From NCBI GenBank assembly GCA_041739035.1, contig JBGSOQ010000167.1, positions 1 to 6,683 on the forward strand: a DNA stretch of 6,683 bases. Direction: 5' to 3'. Source of the DNA: XYD12-FULL-36-8 sp041739035. Lineage in GTDB: Bacteria > Bacteroidota > Ignavibacteria > Ignavibacteriales > Ignavibacteriaceae. The position numbers and the translations under genes are program-made. Under the pieces are notes generated by a model, which saw only the letters and a list, made by a program, of their open reading frames with translations, had not been told where the DNA came from and made no database searches. Positions 5,904 through 6,683 of this stretch are shown here, one piece after another. Positions within the stretch are counted from its first letter, which is position 1; each line of letters begins with the position of its first letter.

Positions 5904-6683
5904 TTACTTACTTAGAATCATTTTCTTTGTATCCGTAAATTCTCCTGCTTTAATTTGATAGTAATACACTCCGCTTGCTAACTGCTGATTGTTTATTGAA
6001 GATTTAAACTCAATCTCATATTGGCCTGCATTTCTGTATTCATCAACTAAAGTTCCAACTTCATTTCCAAGAATATCGTAAACCTTTAAAGTCTGCCAAC
6101 TGCTAACAGGCGATTGCCAACTGATTTTCGTACTTGGATTAAACGGATTAGGATAATTTTGGTGAAGTGCAAAACTGCCAGGCATCTGGTCTATAGAAAC
6201 AAGAACGGTATTGCTGTATGTAAAAGTGCCATCGTTATCAACTTGCTTAAGTCTATAGTGATAGGAGTCATTAGAAAGCTTTGAATCTTCGAACGAATAG
6301 TCCTTAGGTGAATTGCTATTACCGTGACCATTAACAAATCCAATTTTCTCCCAATTATTATTTTCGTCATTCTGAACTTGTTTCAGAATCTGCCTTTCGA
6401 TCTCAAATCCATAATTATTTACTTCCGTAGCTGTATTCCAGTTAAGTTGAACGACATTGTCTTTCACTTTGGCATTGAATGAAACAAGCTCAACCGGAAC
6501 AGATGCGGTATATTCGGAGCCACCCACGTAAATTTTATTTCCATTCTTAGTGATAAAACCGCCCGATTGAAGGCTTAAATTGGTTTGAAATCCCACGTCA
6601 GATAATAATGTAACTCCAGTTGAATTGCTGACAATTATATTTGCCGACATAGTTTTTGTACTTGCCGGTGTTGATGCGCTATA
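5904..6683 (-). CDS. T9SS-exported protein, C-terminal part with type A sorting domain, 5'-truncated by window edge
   Basis: The frame is open to the window end, so 259 C-terminal residues are visible. The ATG at 6650 has in-frame codons before it (YSASTPASTK...) and is probably internal. Visible residues 1-60 are low-complexity S/T/G/V, as in repetitive surface proteins. Residues about 62-162 (PVELVSFNAK... to NTVLVSI) are the beta-rich linker usual before the sorting tail. From about 170 comes the sorting domain: NYPNPFNPSTKI (176-187), LKVYDILGNEV, and the end LASGVYYYQIKAGEFTDTKK. By family knowledge this tail directs passage through the type IX translocon, after which it is normally cleaved and the protein fixed to the surface or released. 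The cargo domain lies outside the window, so the activity is unknown. A palindromic 7-codon insertion at 6369-6389 interrupts the linker. Confidence 0.9.
   Translation of the reverse strand, partial: YSASTPASTKTMSANIIVSNSTGVTLLSDVGFQTNLSLQSGGFITKNGNKIYVGGSEYTASVPVELVSFNAKVKDNVVQLNWNTATEVNNYGFEIERQILKQVQNDENNNWEKIGFVNGHGNSNSPKDYSFEDSKLSNDSYHYRLKQVDNDGTFTYSNTVLVSIDQMPGSFALHQNYPNPFNPSTKISWQSPVSSWQTLKVYDILGNEVGTLVDEYRNAGQYEIEFKSSINNQQLASGVYYYQIKAGEFTDTKKMILSK
6369..6389. repeat. In-frame palindromic element inside the T9SS cargo gene
   Basis: ATTCTGAA-CTTGT-TTCAGAAT: perfect 8-bp arms around a 5-base centre, 21 bases, exactly seven codons (ILKQVQN on the minus strand). It falls between FEIERQ and DENNNWEKIGF, where such linkers usually read straight from EIER to a short N/S-rich turn and then W. 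The peptide therefore looks like an insertion in a surface loop. From memory, similar CTGAAACAAGTTCAG palindromes recur in Bacteroidota genomes; this needs a genome-wide count. Confidence 0.55.

Noticed and set aside
6648..6650. ATG as the start of the T9SS cargo gene
   Set aside because: No stop lies between it and the window end in this frame, the preceding codons fit the same S/T-rich composition, and the following residues are not a signal peptide, which a T9SS cargo needs.

Overview
The window is AT-rich and looks like a chromosomal segment from the Bacteroidota/Chlorobiota/Ignavibacteriota group, most plausibly an Ignavibacteria-like bacterium. The best clue is the last gene. It ends in a type IX secretion (T9SS) sorting domain with the NYPNPFNPSTKI motif common in that group. 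The predicted beta-barrel protein and the lipoprotein fit a Gram-negative cell. The lineage is an inference; no rRNA or other phylogenetic marker is present.

Layout. 1-1032 (+): 3' part of a family B DNA polymerase II gene (polB), cut by the window start. 1249-1401 (+): a short gene for a 50-residue single-pass membrane protein. 1418-1453: a strong hairpin that can terminate transcription from both sides. 1474-2772 (-): complete hexameric-type citrate synthase (gltA). 2773-3171: divergent intergenic region with weak promoter candidates and two small dyads. 3172-4974 (+): a predicted outer-membrane beta-barrel protein. 4975-5394: intergenic region packed from 5044 to 5320 with hairpin repeats. 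5395-5805 (+): a small lipoprotein. 5857-5880: a terminator between convergent genes. 5904-6683 (-): 3' part of a T9SS-exported protein gene, cut by the window end.

The genes do not form an operon or an obvious shared pathway: DNA repair/replication, the TCA cycle and cell-envelope functions sit side by side. I see no CRISPR array, toxin-antitoxin pair, transposase, phage gene, tRNA or rRNA.

The most unusual feature is the non-coding hairpin cluster at 5044-5320. Two copies of a GTAG-headed hairpin face each other and differ by a compensatory base-pair change, as in REP/BIME elements mobilised by RAYT transposases. Next to them are a 40-nt near-perfect hairpin and a nested set of ATAG-flanked hairpins, most with TTTA/TAAA loops. 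A second, unrelated palindrome of exactly seven codons appears to be inserted in frame in the T9SS cargo gene (6369-6389).
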